This document shows, piece after piece, positions 8,963 to 17,244 of a stretch of DNA of 64,000 nucleotides. The stretch comes from Stutzerimonas stutzeri (GTDB taxonomy: Bacteria; Pseudomonadota; Gammaproteobacteria; Enterobacterales; Pasteurellaceae). The notes under the pieces are model-generated. The model was not told the DNA's origin, searched no databases, and saw nothing but the letters and a program-made list of their open reading frames with translations. The stretch is taken from contig CABDVE010000001.1 of NCBI GenBank assembly GCA_901420285.1, positions 1,612,001 through 1,676,000 of the forward strand, given 5' to 3'. The position numbers were made by a program, and so were the translations under genes. Numbering within the stretch: the stretch's first letter is position 1; every line of letters starts with the position of its first letter.

Positions 8963-9259
8963 TTATTCAATGGTATCTGCGTTGATTCGGTTATATTCTT
9001 GATGTGTGCCGATAAATTTGATGTAGACTGCGCCAAGTCGGTAAGCTATTGCGACGATGAGGCGGTGGTCATTACCTTTGATATTAAACACGACACGGCG
9101 ATTTTTCAGGATACTGGCATGGCGATATTGTGCTTTGATATCGTTTGCGGTTTGCCAATTTGCCCGTTTCACTTCCGCCACCCACGCTTTGAGCGGTTGT
9201 TCGGCGTCAGGATGCTGTTTGTAATATTCAATTAATGTTGCAGTAGAAATAATCCGCAC
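8963..9259 (-). CDS. higB: HigB-type mRNA interferase toxin
   Basis: This 98-residue protein reads VRIISTATLIEYYKQHPDAE, then LKAWVAEVKRANWQTANDIKAQYRHASILKNRRVVFNIKGNDHRLIVAIAY and KFIGTHQEYNRINADTIE. These are hallmark HigB blocks. HigB cleaves mRNA in translating ribosomes. The GTG at 9259 is chosen because AAGGAG lies 6 bases upstream and it begins the conserved block. A longer open frame to 9397 adds a non-conserved extension. Confidence 0.9.
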   Translation of the reverse strand: MRIISTATLIEYYKQHPDAEQPLKAWVAEVKRANWQTANDIKAQYRHASILKNRRVVFNIKGNDHRLIVAIAYRLGAVYIKFIGTHQEYNRINADTIE

Positions 9260-9280
9260 TTTTACTCCTTCAATTAAGTC

Positions 9281-9297
9281 TATCCCAAATCGGGATA
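9281..9297 (-). promoter_or_regulatory. Candidate HigA operator
   Basis: A perfect inverted repeat TATCCC-n5-GGGATA lies 22 bases upstream of the higB start. It overlaps a TATATA -10-like stretch. This is the expected place for an autorepressor site. Binding is inferred. Confidence 0.45.
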
Positions 9298-9433
9298 TAT
9301 ACCAAAAGATTTTTTTACCATAAAAGACCAAGAGATTTTTGTCGAGCTTGAATATGCATTTTTTTGCACAGGATCGCAAAAAATGCAGGGCGATCAATGC
9401 GGTGACGGTGGCCCGAGGTAAGTGGCTTTGGGG

Positions 9434-9477
9434 AGCACCGCATTGGAGCCTTGGTTTACGGGGTTCAATGCGGTGCT
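9434..9477. repeat. Inverted pair of CAATGCGGTGCT motifs, 32-bp offset
   Basis: AGCACCGCATTG at 9434-9445 faces CAATGCGGTGCT at 9466-9477. The pair lies just after the stop of the AGCS gene and could end its transcript. A one-mismatch copy (CAATGCGGTGAC) lies at 9395. Confidence 0.75.
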
Positions 9478-9487
9478 GGTTTGTTGG

Positions 9488-10855
9488 TTAGGCGATTTCG
9501 TCTTGGTCGTGGTGGTTAATTTTTAAGCGGGTGAAGTAATCTTTGGTTTCTTCAATGATGACTTTGCGTAAGCCGATGAGGGCGATTAGATTTGGGAATG
9601 CCATGAGGCCGTTTACGATGTCGGCGAGGATCCAGATGATGTCGAGCTTTAAGAATGAGCCGATGCCGACCAAGACGATAAATAATAGGCGGTATAAGCG
9701 GATGCCGCGGGTGCCGGCTAAATAGACGAAGCAACGTTCGCCGTAGTAGCACCAGCCTAGGATGGTGGTGAAGGCGAAGAAGAGTAAGCCGATGGTGACG
9801 ATGGTGGCGCCAAGGCTTGAGCCCAGTCCTTGCGCGAAGGCGTAGTTGGTTGCTGTGGCGCCGGCGAGTTCGGGGTTGTTCCAAGCGCCGGTTAGGACTA
9901 AGACGATACCTGTCATGCTGCAAACGATGATGGTGTCGAGAAAGGTGCCTGTCATGGAAATTAAGCCTTGGCGTACGGGTTCGTGGGTTTGCGCGGCGGC
10001 GGCGGCGATGGGGGCGCTGCCAAGGCCGGATTCGTTTGAGAAAATTCCGCGCGCGACGCCGGATTGAATGGCTTTCATGACGGTGAAACCTAATGTGCCA
10101 CCCAGTGCGGATTGGGGATTGAAGGCGCTGTGGATAATTAATGAAAGGGCGTCTGGCACTTTGTCCCAGTTTAATAAAATAATTACGATGGAAACGGAGA
10201 CATAAGAAATCGCCATAAAGGGTACGATGATGGAAGAGGCGGTGGCAATGCGTTTTACGCCGCCTAAAATAATCATGGCGACTAATGTGGTGACAACTAT
10301 GGCGGTGATGATGACCGGAATGTTGAAGGTGTCTTCCAGGGCGTGTGTAATTGCGTTGACTTGTGGGAAGGTGCCGATGCCGAAAAATGCGACCAATACG
10401 CCGAATACGGCAAATAGTTTTGCCAGCCATTTCATGCCTAAGCCACGTTCGATGTAATACATTGGGCCGCCGGACATAAAACCGCGGCGATCTTTTACGC
10501 GGTATTTTACCGCCAATAAGCATTCGGCGTATTTGGTCGCCATGCCGAGCAATGCGACTAGCCACATCCAGAAAAGCGCGCCCGGGCCGCCGGCTTGTAC
10601 GGCGGTTGCCACGCCGACAATATTGCCGGTGCCGATGGTTGCCGCCAATGCGGTGCTGAGCGCGGCAAAGGAAGAGACGTCGCCTTTGCCGCCGTGCTCT
10701 TTTTTGAATAAATAGCCGAGTGCGCGCGGTAAATAGCGGATTTGAATGAAACCTAAACGTAAGGTGAGATAAAGCCCTGTGCCGGACAATAAAATAAGAA
10801 GCGGCGGGCCCCAAATAAAACTGTCGATGGTTGATAGAATTGTCGTGAATGACAT
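9488..10855 (-). CDS. Sodium:alanine/glycine symporter, AGCS family
   Basis: This 455-residue integral membrane protein has about 10-11 hydrophobic segments. The AGCS signature lies in the N-terminal third (LSTALAATIGTGNIVGVATAVQAGGPGALFWMW), and GGPMYYIERGLG follows near residue 130. It imports alanine or glycine with Na+. The tandem glycine riboswitch in its leader argues for glycine as a substrate or signal. The STAL codons at 10646-10657 are an exact CAATGCGGTGCT motif. The ATG at 10855 has GAGGAATCACC before it. Confidence 0.92.
   Translation of the reverse strand: MSFTTILSTIDSFIWGPPLLILLSGTGLYLTLRLGFIQIRYLPRALGYLFKKEHGGKGDVSSFAALSTALAATIGTGNIVGVATAVQAGGPGALFWMWLVALLGMATKYAECLLAVKYRVKDRRGFMSGGPMYYIERGLGMKWLAKLFAVFGVLVAFFGIGTFPQVNAITHALEDTFNIPVIITAIVVTTLVAMIILGGVKRIATASSIIVPFMAISYVSVSIVIILLNWDKVPDALSLIIHSAFNPQSALGGTLGFTVMKAIQSGVARGIFSNESGLGSAPIAAAAAQTHEPVRQGLISMTGTFLDTIIVCSMTGIVLVLTGAWNNPELAGATATNYAFAQGLGSSLGATIVTIGLLFFAFTTILGWCYYGERCFVYLAGTRGIRLYRLLFIVLVGIGSFLKLDIIWILADIVNGLMAFPNLIALIGLRKVIIEETKDYFTRLKINHHDQDEIA
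10646..10657. repeat. CAATGCGGTGCT motif inside the AGCS gene
   Basis: Encodes Ser-Thr-Ala-Leu on the minus strand, in the conserved LSTALAATIGTGN block. Confidence 0.7.
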
Positions 10856-10943
10856 GGTGATTCCTCGTCGTCAAAAATCAATTAACGCGACAAGGAGACG
10901 AAAAGAATCCGTGAGAATAAATAAAAACAGATTGTCTTTTGGC

Positions 10944-11130
10944 CCCTGTCCTTTTGCCTGAGCGTTTGGAAAACGATGTTGAAATCATCGCTCTTTTGCG
11001 CCTTCGGCGTCCATTTACACGGATGTCGTGCAATGGATCTCTCCAAGGGTTCGTCCAGTAACAGTCCCTGCGCTTGCGCGCGCCTGAAAGATTTTTCATC
11101 GTCGGCGTAGGGGCAATTCCCTACTCTCCA
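10944..11130 (-). ncRNA. Tandem glycine riboswitch (gcvT type) in the AGCS leader
   Basis: On the minus strand aptamer 1 begins GGAGAGTAGGG (to 11130). It shows CGCCGACGATGAAAA, TTTCAGGC and AGGGACTG (near 11062). Aptamer 2 begins GGAGAGATCC (11035-11044), then has ACGCCGAAGGCGCAA, ACGCTCAGGCAAAAGGACAG near 10947-10965. These are the conserved glycine-binding core elements, twice in a row with a short linker, as in known tandem glycine riboswitches. It lies between promoter 11186-11214 and the symporter. The sign of control cannot be read from sequence alone. Confidence 0.92.
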
Positions 11131-11185
11131 GCTACCTTCATCCGAACTCATTTCTCGCCTGTGATGCAGACGAAAAACGGGGCAA

Positions 11186-11214
11186 ATTCTAGCAAAATGC
11201 TTGGGCTAATTCAA
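11186..11214 (-). promoter_or_regulatory. Sigma-70 promoter of the riboswitch-symporter transcript
   Basis: On the minus strand TTGAAT (11209-11214), a 17-base spacer and TAGAAT (11186-11191) lie about 55 bases before the first aptamer. Confidence 0.65.
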
Positions 11215-11627
11215 TGCGCGACTTGAGGGAAAAAGAAAAGAACGTGCCGTTTAAAGGGCGTTTTTAAGTGCGCTTGTTCATTGGAAACTTTAAGTACGCG
11301 CTGAATATGCGTCCAAGTCAATTTGGAAATCACTGATTTCCAAATGTCTAGGTTAGGAAACATTAAATAGAATTGACGAAAATTACGAATATTACGTTCA
11401 CCAAAACCATTGCCAAAGGTTGCCGTTAGTTCCGCTGAAAGTATTTTGATGATTTCCTTTCCATAATCCGCCCGCTCTTTGCCATTTTGTTCTTCTAAGA
11501 CAATACTCTCACCGATTTTCCAGTATGCATCAATCATTGCTGAGTTGATCGCGTGATAAGCTTGTCGGCGTGCATTTGAGAGAATGGCTTTAATTTCGTT
11601 AATATAATTATTCGTTAAACTCTTCAT
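11211..11627 (-). pseudogene. Truncated DUF1016 / YhcG-type PDDEXK nuclease gene, N-terminal part only
   Basis: The 138 residues match the DUF1016 N-terminal domain: NNYINEIKAILSNARRQAYHAINSAMIDAYWKIGESIV, then ERADYGKEIIKILSAELTATFGNGFGERNIRNFRQFYLMFP and SKLTWTHIQRVLKVSNEQA. Family members have about 340 residues, with the catalytic PDDEXK domain at the C-terminus. Here homology stops after SNEQA and the last ~18 residues are unrelated. So the nuclease domain is gone and the gene is most likely a deletion remnant. ATG 11627 follows GAGGA. Whether the N-terminal domain alone does anything is unknown. Confidence 0.82.
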
Positions 11628-11666
11628 CGTTTTATTCCTCAATATTTTCAGTTTGCTATCTGTGTG

Positions 11667-11702
11667 AAAAAAGCGGTCAATCTAATGATGTGACCGCTTT
11701 TT
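11667..11702. terminator. Bidirectional terminator between tkt and the DUF1016 remnant
   Basis: AAAAAAGCGGTCA and TGACCGCTTTTTT are inverted arms with an 11-base loop, flanked by A and T tracts. It lies after the tkt stop codon on the minus strand. Confidence 0.8.
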
Positions 11703-11717
11703 CTAGCTAATCGAAAA

Positions 11718-13715
11718 TTACAAAATTTCTTTTGCGGTTGCGACTACGTTATCCACGGTGAAACCGAACAATTTGAATAATTGATCCGCCGGTGCGGATT
11801 CGCCGAAGCCGTGCATGCCGACGATGCGACCGCCAAAGCCGACGTATTTGTACCAGAAATCAGAAATACCCGCTTCGATGGCAACACGTTTGGTTACAGC
11901 AGATGGCAATACGCTTTCGCGATAGGCTTCGTCTTGTTTATCAAAACGGTTGGTGCTTGGCATAGACACCACGCGAATGTTTTTGCCTTCCGCGCTTAAT
12001 ACTTCTGCCGCTTTCACGGCAAGTTCCACTTCAGAACCGGTGGAAATGAAGATGAGATCCGGTGTGCCTGCGCAATCTTTTAAGATGTATGCACCGCGTG
12101 CTACGTTCGCTAATTGCTCAGAAGTGCGGTTCATTTGTGTGAGATTTTGACGGGTGAAGATTAACGCACTTGGGCCATCTTTGCGTTCTACCGCTTGTTG
12201 CCATGCGATTGCTGATTCCACTTGGTCGCACGGACGCCAGGTTTCTAAGTTTGGAATTAAACGCAATGCGGCAGTTTGTTCCACCGGTTGGTGAGTTGGG
12301 CCGTCTTCGCCTAAGCCGATAGAATCGTGCGTGTAAACGAATAATGAGCGTTGTTTCATTAATGCCGCCATACGCACCGCGTTGTGGGCGTATTCGTAGA
12401 ACATTAAGAAGGTGGCGCCGTAAGGAATAAAGCCGCCATGCAACGCGATACCGTTCATAATGGCGGACATACCGAATTCGCGTACGCCGTAGTTGATGTA
12501 GTTACCGCCTACGTTTTCGTGGGCGCGGATTGGTTTAGAACCGCTCCATAATGTTAGGTTAGAGCTTGCCAAGTCTGCAGAACCACCCAAGAACTCAGGC
12601 AAGATGTGCGCGTAGGCTTCGATGGCGTTTTGTGAGGCTTTACGGCTTGCAATGCTTGCCGGGTTGGCTTGTAATTTTTCGATGAAGGCTTTGGATTCTG
12701 CCGCCCAATTTGCCGGTAAGTTGCCTGCAATACGACGTTTAAATTCTGCCGCTAATTCCGGATAGGCTTTTTCATAGGCCGCAAATTTTTCTTGCCAAGA
12801 TTTTTCTTCTGCTGCGCCTTTGGCTTTGGCATCCCACTGCGCATAGTATTCCGCCGGAATTTCAAACGGTGCGTAATCCCAATTTAAGGCTTTACGGGTT
12901 AAGGCGATTTCTTCATCGCCCAATGGCGCGCCATGACAATCATGAGAGCCTGATTTGTTCGGTGAACCGAAACCGATAATGGTTTTGCAGATGATTAAGG
13001 TTGGTTTTTCTTTTTCTGCTTGCGCCAGTACGATTGCCGCACGAATTTGTTCTGCATCGTGACCATCTACATTGCGGATTACTTGCCAGCCGTAGGCTTC
13101 AAAACGTTCTGCGGTATCATCGCTGAACCAGCCATCGACGTGACCATCAATGGAAATATTGTTGTCATCGTAGAAGGCAATTAATTTGCCTAAGCCTAAA
13201 GTGCCGGCTAAAGAACAGGCTTCGTGTGAAATCCCTTCCATCAAGCAGCCGTCGCCTAAGAACACATAAGTGTGGTGATCCACGATTTCGTGGCCTTCGC
13301 GGTTAAATTGGCCGGCTAAAGTTTTCTCTGCAATCGCCATTCCCACCGCATTGGTGATACCTTGACCTAGCGGCCCGGTGGTGGTTTCCACGCCCGGTGC
13401 ATAACCGTATTCCGGGTGGCCCGGGGTTTTAGAATGAAGTTGACGGAATTGTTTTAAGTCTTCAATAGAAAGATCGTAGCCGGTTAAATGTAAAAGGCTA
13501 TAAATCAACATTGAGCCATGGCCGTTTGATAAGACAAAACGGTCACGATCTGCCCATTTCGGGTTGGTTGGATTGTGTTTTAAGAAATCGCGCCATAATA
13601 CTTCCGCAATGTCCGCCATGCCCATCGGGGCGCCCGGGTGGCCGGATTTGGCTTTTTGCACCGCATCCATGGATAAAAAACGAATTGCATTGGCTAATTG
13701 TCTGCGAGTTGGCAT
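11718..13715 (-). CDS. tkt: Transketolase
   Basis: This 665-residue protein matches TktA along its full length. TPP-binding GDGCLMEG and [10 protein letters not shown] lie near residues 150-190, preceded by SGHPGAPMG. The pyrimidine domain has [20 protein letters not shown] in the second half. It moves two-carbon units between sugar phosphates in the non-oxidative pentose phosphate pathway, in the cytosol. GGAGAACACA precedes ATG 13715. One exact Haemophilus-type uptake sequence lies inside at 12122-12130. Confidence 0.97.
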   Translation of the reverse strand: MPTRRQLANAIRFLSMDAVQKAKSGHPGAPMGMADIAEVLWRDFLKHNPTNPKWADRDRFVLSNGHGSMLIYSLLHLTGYDLSIEDLKQFRQLHSKTPGHPEYGYAPGVETTTGPLGQGITNAVGMAIAEKTLAGQFNREGHEIVDHHTYVFLGDGCLMEGISHEACSLAGTLGLGKLIAFYDDNNISIDGHVDGWFSDDTAERFEAYGWQVIRNVDGHDAEQIRAAIVLAQAEKEKPTLIICKTIIGFGSPNKSGSHDCHGAPLGDEEIALTRKALNWDYAPFEIPAEYYAQWDAKAKGAAEEKSWQEKFAAYEKAYPELAAEFKRRIAGNLPANWAAESKAFIEKLQANPASIASRKASQNAIEAYAHILPEFLGGSADLASSNLTLWSGSKPIRAHENVGGNYINYGVREFGMSAIMNGIALHGGFIPYGATFLMFYEYAHNAVRMAALMKQRSLFVYTHDSIGLGEDGPTHQPVEQTAALRLIPNLETWRPCDQVESAIAWQQAVERKDGPSALIFTRQNLTQMNRTSEQLANVARGAYILKDCAGTPDLIFISTGSEVELAVKAAEVLSAEGKNIRVVSMPSTNRFDKQDEAYRESVLPSAVTKRVAIEAGISDFWYKYVGFGGRIVGMHGFGESAPADQLFKLFGFTVDNVVATAKEIL

Positions 13716-13822
13716 TGTGTTCTCCTGTTTTAAGAAAATAAATTTTGCGTATTCTACCTTAATTTGCTTGCCCGTTTAGGCAAATAAATGAAATTTTATG
13801 AATAGTTTTGAACTATCGAGAA

Positions 13823-14485
13823 TTAGGCGCGGCGCCGTCTTTGATGAAAACGTCGGCTGCCGGATTTAATCGGCAAGTCAAGCGTTTTTCTGAGGTTGTA
13901 AGCGGAAGGATTCGTCCGACGATAATAACCAATAAAATAATGAATCGAGCTCGCCAACAAGGCGCCTAACAAGAACACTACAATGAATCCGCCGTAGAGT
14001 TGGTGAAAAATGCGATCAATTTTGCCTTGCGACGATTGTTCGTATTGCCCGTCCATTGTCACCCGTAAAAAACCTTGAATGCCCGAATCGGCATAAATCG
14101 GCTCGACGATTTGTTGCGTCATGATTTGATGCTGCAAATTTTTATCCAACCCTAAACGTTCGCGTAACTTTTCCGTAGCGGCGCTTTGCGCCAGCAATTT
14201 GCCTTGCGCGTTATACAAGGAGGCATCCAGCACAAACCGTTGTTGTACCAAATTCTCTAAATTCTCGTTAAGCTTTTCCGATTGCGCATTATTAATTAAA
14301 AGCGCGGAAAATAGACTCGCCTGTTGACGCACTAAAATATGGGATAAATGCGAAACCTGATTTGTGCCGGCAAGTTGCGAGGCAATTTTAAATTGCTGTA
14401 CGCCGAATAAAATGACACCCAGAGCGCTAAAACCCAATAGCACAATGAGCCCCAACATAATTGATGCAGTTAGTTTTTCTTTCAT
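13823..14485 (-). CDS. ytjB: YtjB/Smp-family membrane-anchored periplasmic protein
   Basis: This 220-residue protein has an N-terminal membrane segment (LTASIMLGLIVLLGFSALGVILFGV) and an extracytoplasmic part. A second hydrophobic segment (GGFIVVFLLGALLASSIHYFIGY) precedes a basic tail (RRFHQRRRRA). As in E. coli, where ytjB (smp) lies next to serB, it is divergent from serB, which supports the call. Its function is not established. ATG 14485 is preferred to an upstream TTG. Confidence 0.8.
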   Translation of the reverse strand: MKEKLTASIMLGLIVLLGFSALGVILFGVQQFKIASQLAGTNQVSHLSHILVRQQASLFSALLINNAQSEKLNENLENLVQQRFVLDASLYNAQGKLLAQSAATEKLRERLGLDKNLQHQIMTQQIVEPIYADSGIQGFLRVTMDGQYEQSSQGKIDRIFHQLYGGFIVVFLLGALLASSIHYFIGYYRRTNPSAYNLRKTLDLPIKSGSRRFHQRRRRA

Positions 14486-14565
14486 AAAATGCAAGTGATT
14501 TTCCCCAATTTGCGATTAAATCGGCTAAAATAGCCCGATTTTTTTGCCAATTTACAGGATTTCCT

Positions 14566-15513
14566 ATGCAAATTCAAAACCTTGCCAGTATTACCCGCCA
14601 ATATCCCGTGCTGCCAAGCGCGCTTTTAAGCGATTCCCCTGCCACCCAAACAAACCACGCATTCATCCTTTATGGCACCGCATTGAACCTCAATGCGGTG
14701 CTCGATTTTCAACAGAAATGTGCGCAAAATTTTCAGTGTTTCGATGCTTGGAACGTGGCGCACAACACCGTTGTTTTACTGAAAGGCGAATGGCGGGACG
14801 ATTTTCCTCGCGCCGCGCACGAGCTGGGCTTAGATATCGCCCTTCTGGATTTTGAAGCGAAATTATCGGAAAAAGGGCTATTAGTGATGGATATGGATTC
14901 CACGGCAATTCAAATCGAATGCATTGATGAAATCGCCAAACTGGCCGGAACGGGAGGATTGGTGTCCGCCATTACAGAAAGCGCAATGCGCGGCGAATTG
15001 GATTTTGAGCAAAGTTTGCGCCGTCGTGTCGGCACCTTAAAAGGCGCGCCGGAAAGCATTTTGCAACAAGTGCGGTCGAATTTGCCGTTAATGCCGGGAC
15101 TTGAAGAAACTATTCGAACGCTACAACAGCACGGTTGGAAGACCGCCATCGCATCGGGTGGTTTCACCTATTTCGCCGATTATTTGAAAGACCTATTGCA
15201 ATTGGATTTCGCCGTCTCAAATCAATTTGATATTGAAAACGGTAAGCTGACCGGGTTCGTCAAAGGTGATGTGGTCGATGCGCAATATAAAGCCGCTGTT
15301 TTACAACGCTTACGCGACAAATACGGTATTGCGCCGCAAAATTCCATCGCCATCGGCGACGGCGCAAACGACTTAGCCATGATGAACGCGGCCGGTTTAG
15401 GCGTTGCCTTCCATGCCAAACCGAAAGTGCAACAACAGGCGCAAGTTGTGGTAAACTTCGCCGACTTAACCGCACTGCTATGCCTTTTGACGGCGAATGA
15501 CCGAATTTCGTAA
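14566..15513 (+). CDS. serB: Phosphoserine phosphatase
   Basis: This 315-residue HAD-family enzyme has the nucleophile motif VMDMDSTAIQIECIDE (Asp109, Asp111). It also has SGGFTYFADYL in motif II and IGDGANDLAMM near residue 265. It makes L-serine from phosphoserine, the last step of serine synthesis. The N-terminal ~100 residues are the variable regulatory part. Within it lie one near and one exact CAATGCGGTGCT copy, facing each other (14674 and 14691) and encoding ALNLNAVL. An exact Haemophilus uptake sequence is at 15068. Confidence 0.96.
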   Translation: MQIQNLASITRQYPVLPSALLSDSPATQTNHAFILYGTALNLNAVLDFQQKCAQNFQCFDAWNVAHNTVVLLKGEWRDDFPRAAHELGLDIALLDFEAKLSEKGLLVMDMDSTAIQIECIDEIAKLAGTGGLVSAITESAMRGELDFEQSLRRRVGTLKGAPESILQQVRSNLPLMPGLEETIRTLQQHGWKTAIASGGFTYFADYLKDLLQLDFAVSNQFDIENGKLTGFVKGDVVDAQYKAAVLQRLRDKYGIAPQNSIAIGDGANDLAMMNAAGLGVAFHAKPKVQQQAQVVVNFADLTALLCLLTANDRIS

Positions 15514-15530
15514 GAGGAAAAATCCATCGC

Positions 15531-15542
15531 CAATGCGGTGCT
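15531..15542. repeat. CAATGCGGTGCT motif between serB and yajQ
   Basis: Single exact copy followed by ATTTCG, 18 bases after the serB stop. Confidence 0.7.
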
Positions 15543-15586
15543 ATTTCGCTTACTCGTGGAACCTATGTCCACCCTACTTTATTTAG

Positions 15587-16087
<501 letters not shown>

Positions 16088-16134
16088 TTGTCGCGGATTC
16101 ATACCCATCATTCATTCGGTCTGGCGCGTCCTTT

Positions 16135-16968
16135 TCAAGCGAACGAGGTTAGACCTTCCAAATCCAACCGCATTGAACCCGCATAAACATTGGCTTTGCC
16201 TTCTCGCGCAAAGCCAATTAAAGTCAAATGATGCGTTTCCGCCATTTTTACCGCTAAATCCGTTGCGGCAGAAATCGCCACCAGCATTTCCACACCGCAA
16301 GCAATTATCTTTTGTACCATTTCATAACTGGCGCGACTAGACACTAAGACAAATCCCTGCGGCTTATCGGCTTTGGCATGCCAGCCAAGCAATTTATCCA
16401 AGGCCACATGGCGCCCTACGTCTTCACGAATCGCAAGCATATTGCCTTGTAAATCAAAAAACGCGGCGGCGTGCGTGGCACCGGTTTGTCGGCCGAGCTG
16501 TTGGTGAATTTGCAACGCGCGCAAGCAATCGTCAAGCAGATTGATATTGAACTGAAACGTGCAGGCTAATTGGGGAAAATTTTTGTACACTTGGTTAAGC
16601 TGTTCCGTGCCGCAAATGCCGCAGCCGGTGCGACCGGTGAGATTGCGACGATGTTCTTTTAACGCCATAAACTTACGGCTGGATAGTTCAATTTGTACTT
16701 CGATACCGTTGCACACTTCAAGTACGTCGATGCCGTAAATATCCGTCGGTTTGTCAATAATGCCTTCGGTGAGCGAAAAACCGAGCGCGAAGTCTTCCAA
16801 ATCCTGCGGCGTGCACATCATTACGGCGTGAGAAATACCGTTATATACAAGGGAAACCGGCGTTTCGACGGCGAGAAAATCCTCCTTTTCTTGCCAAAAT
16901 GGGAGGGATTTTTCTCCGTCTTTCTGTATCTTGATAACATTAATCTTTTGTTTTGTTCGCCAATTCAT
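16135..16968 (-). CDS. fdhD: Formate dehydrogenase accessory sulfurtransferase FdhD
   Basis: This 277-residue protein contains the catalytic [12 protein letters not shown] motif (Cys116 and Cys119), then [15 protein letters not shown] and [11 protein letters not shown]. FdhD carries sulfur from IscS to the molybdenum cofactor of formate dehydrogenases. It is divergent from the fdnGHI operon, sharing a 276-base control region, and so belongs to the same functional unit. Confidence 0.96.
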   Translation of the reverse strand: MNWRTKQKINVIKIQKDGEKSLPFWQEKEDFLAVETPVSLVYNGISHAVMMCTPQDLEDFALGFSLTEGIIDKPTDIYGIDVLEVCNGIEVQIELSSRKFMALKEHRRNLTGRTGCGICGTEQLNQVYKNFPQLACTFQFNINLLDDCLRALQIHQQLGRQTGATHAAAFFDLQGNMLAIREDVGRHVALDKLLGWHAKADKPQGFVLVSSRASYEMVQKIIACGVEMLVAISAATDLAVKMAETHHLTLIGFAREGKANVYAGSMRLDLEGLTSFA

Positions 16969-17022
16969 TCTTTCTTTTTTCCATGAATTTATGTAAATAA
17001 ATTGTTAAATTATTGATAAGTT

Positions 17023-17040
17023 TTATGATCTAGATCACAA
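17023..17040. promoter_or_regulatory. CRP/FNR-like site between fdhD and fdnG
   Basis: TTATGATCTAGATCACAA has a strong ATCACA half site and a weaker mirrored half. It matches the CRP/FNR family layout of two half sites four bases apart. Anaerobic or carbon control of fdn would make sense, but which factor binds is not decided. Confidence 0.5.
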
Positions 17041-17244
17041 TATTTATAGCTTCTAATGCCATTTGATTATAGATTCGCGGTTAAAAAATCGTTATTCTAA
17101 CCGGCCGTAAATTGGCGTTTTTCTGTATGCCTTTTTAAAGTTAGCAACGATGTTATTCTAACGAAACCAATCAATTTATCTAGTTTCTAGACAAATTTAT
17201 TACTATCTAAGTATCTCAACAACTTGTTGTTGAAAGGAGTGATT

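Noticed and set aside
9258-9397. Longer N-terminus for HigB
   Set aside because: The extension is not conserved, while the GTG at 9259 has a good ribosome site and starts the family block.
9552-10874. 440-codon His/Arg-rich frame overlapping the AGCS gene
   Set aside because: It is a shadow frame of a clear membrane transporter; its composition is not protein-like.
10878-11151. Two minus-strand frames of 73 and 89 codons upstream of the AGCS gene
   Set aside because: They lie on the tandem glycine riboswitch and overlap each other; the bases are explained by aptamer structure.
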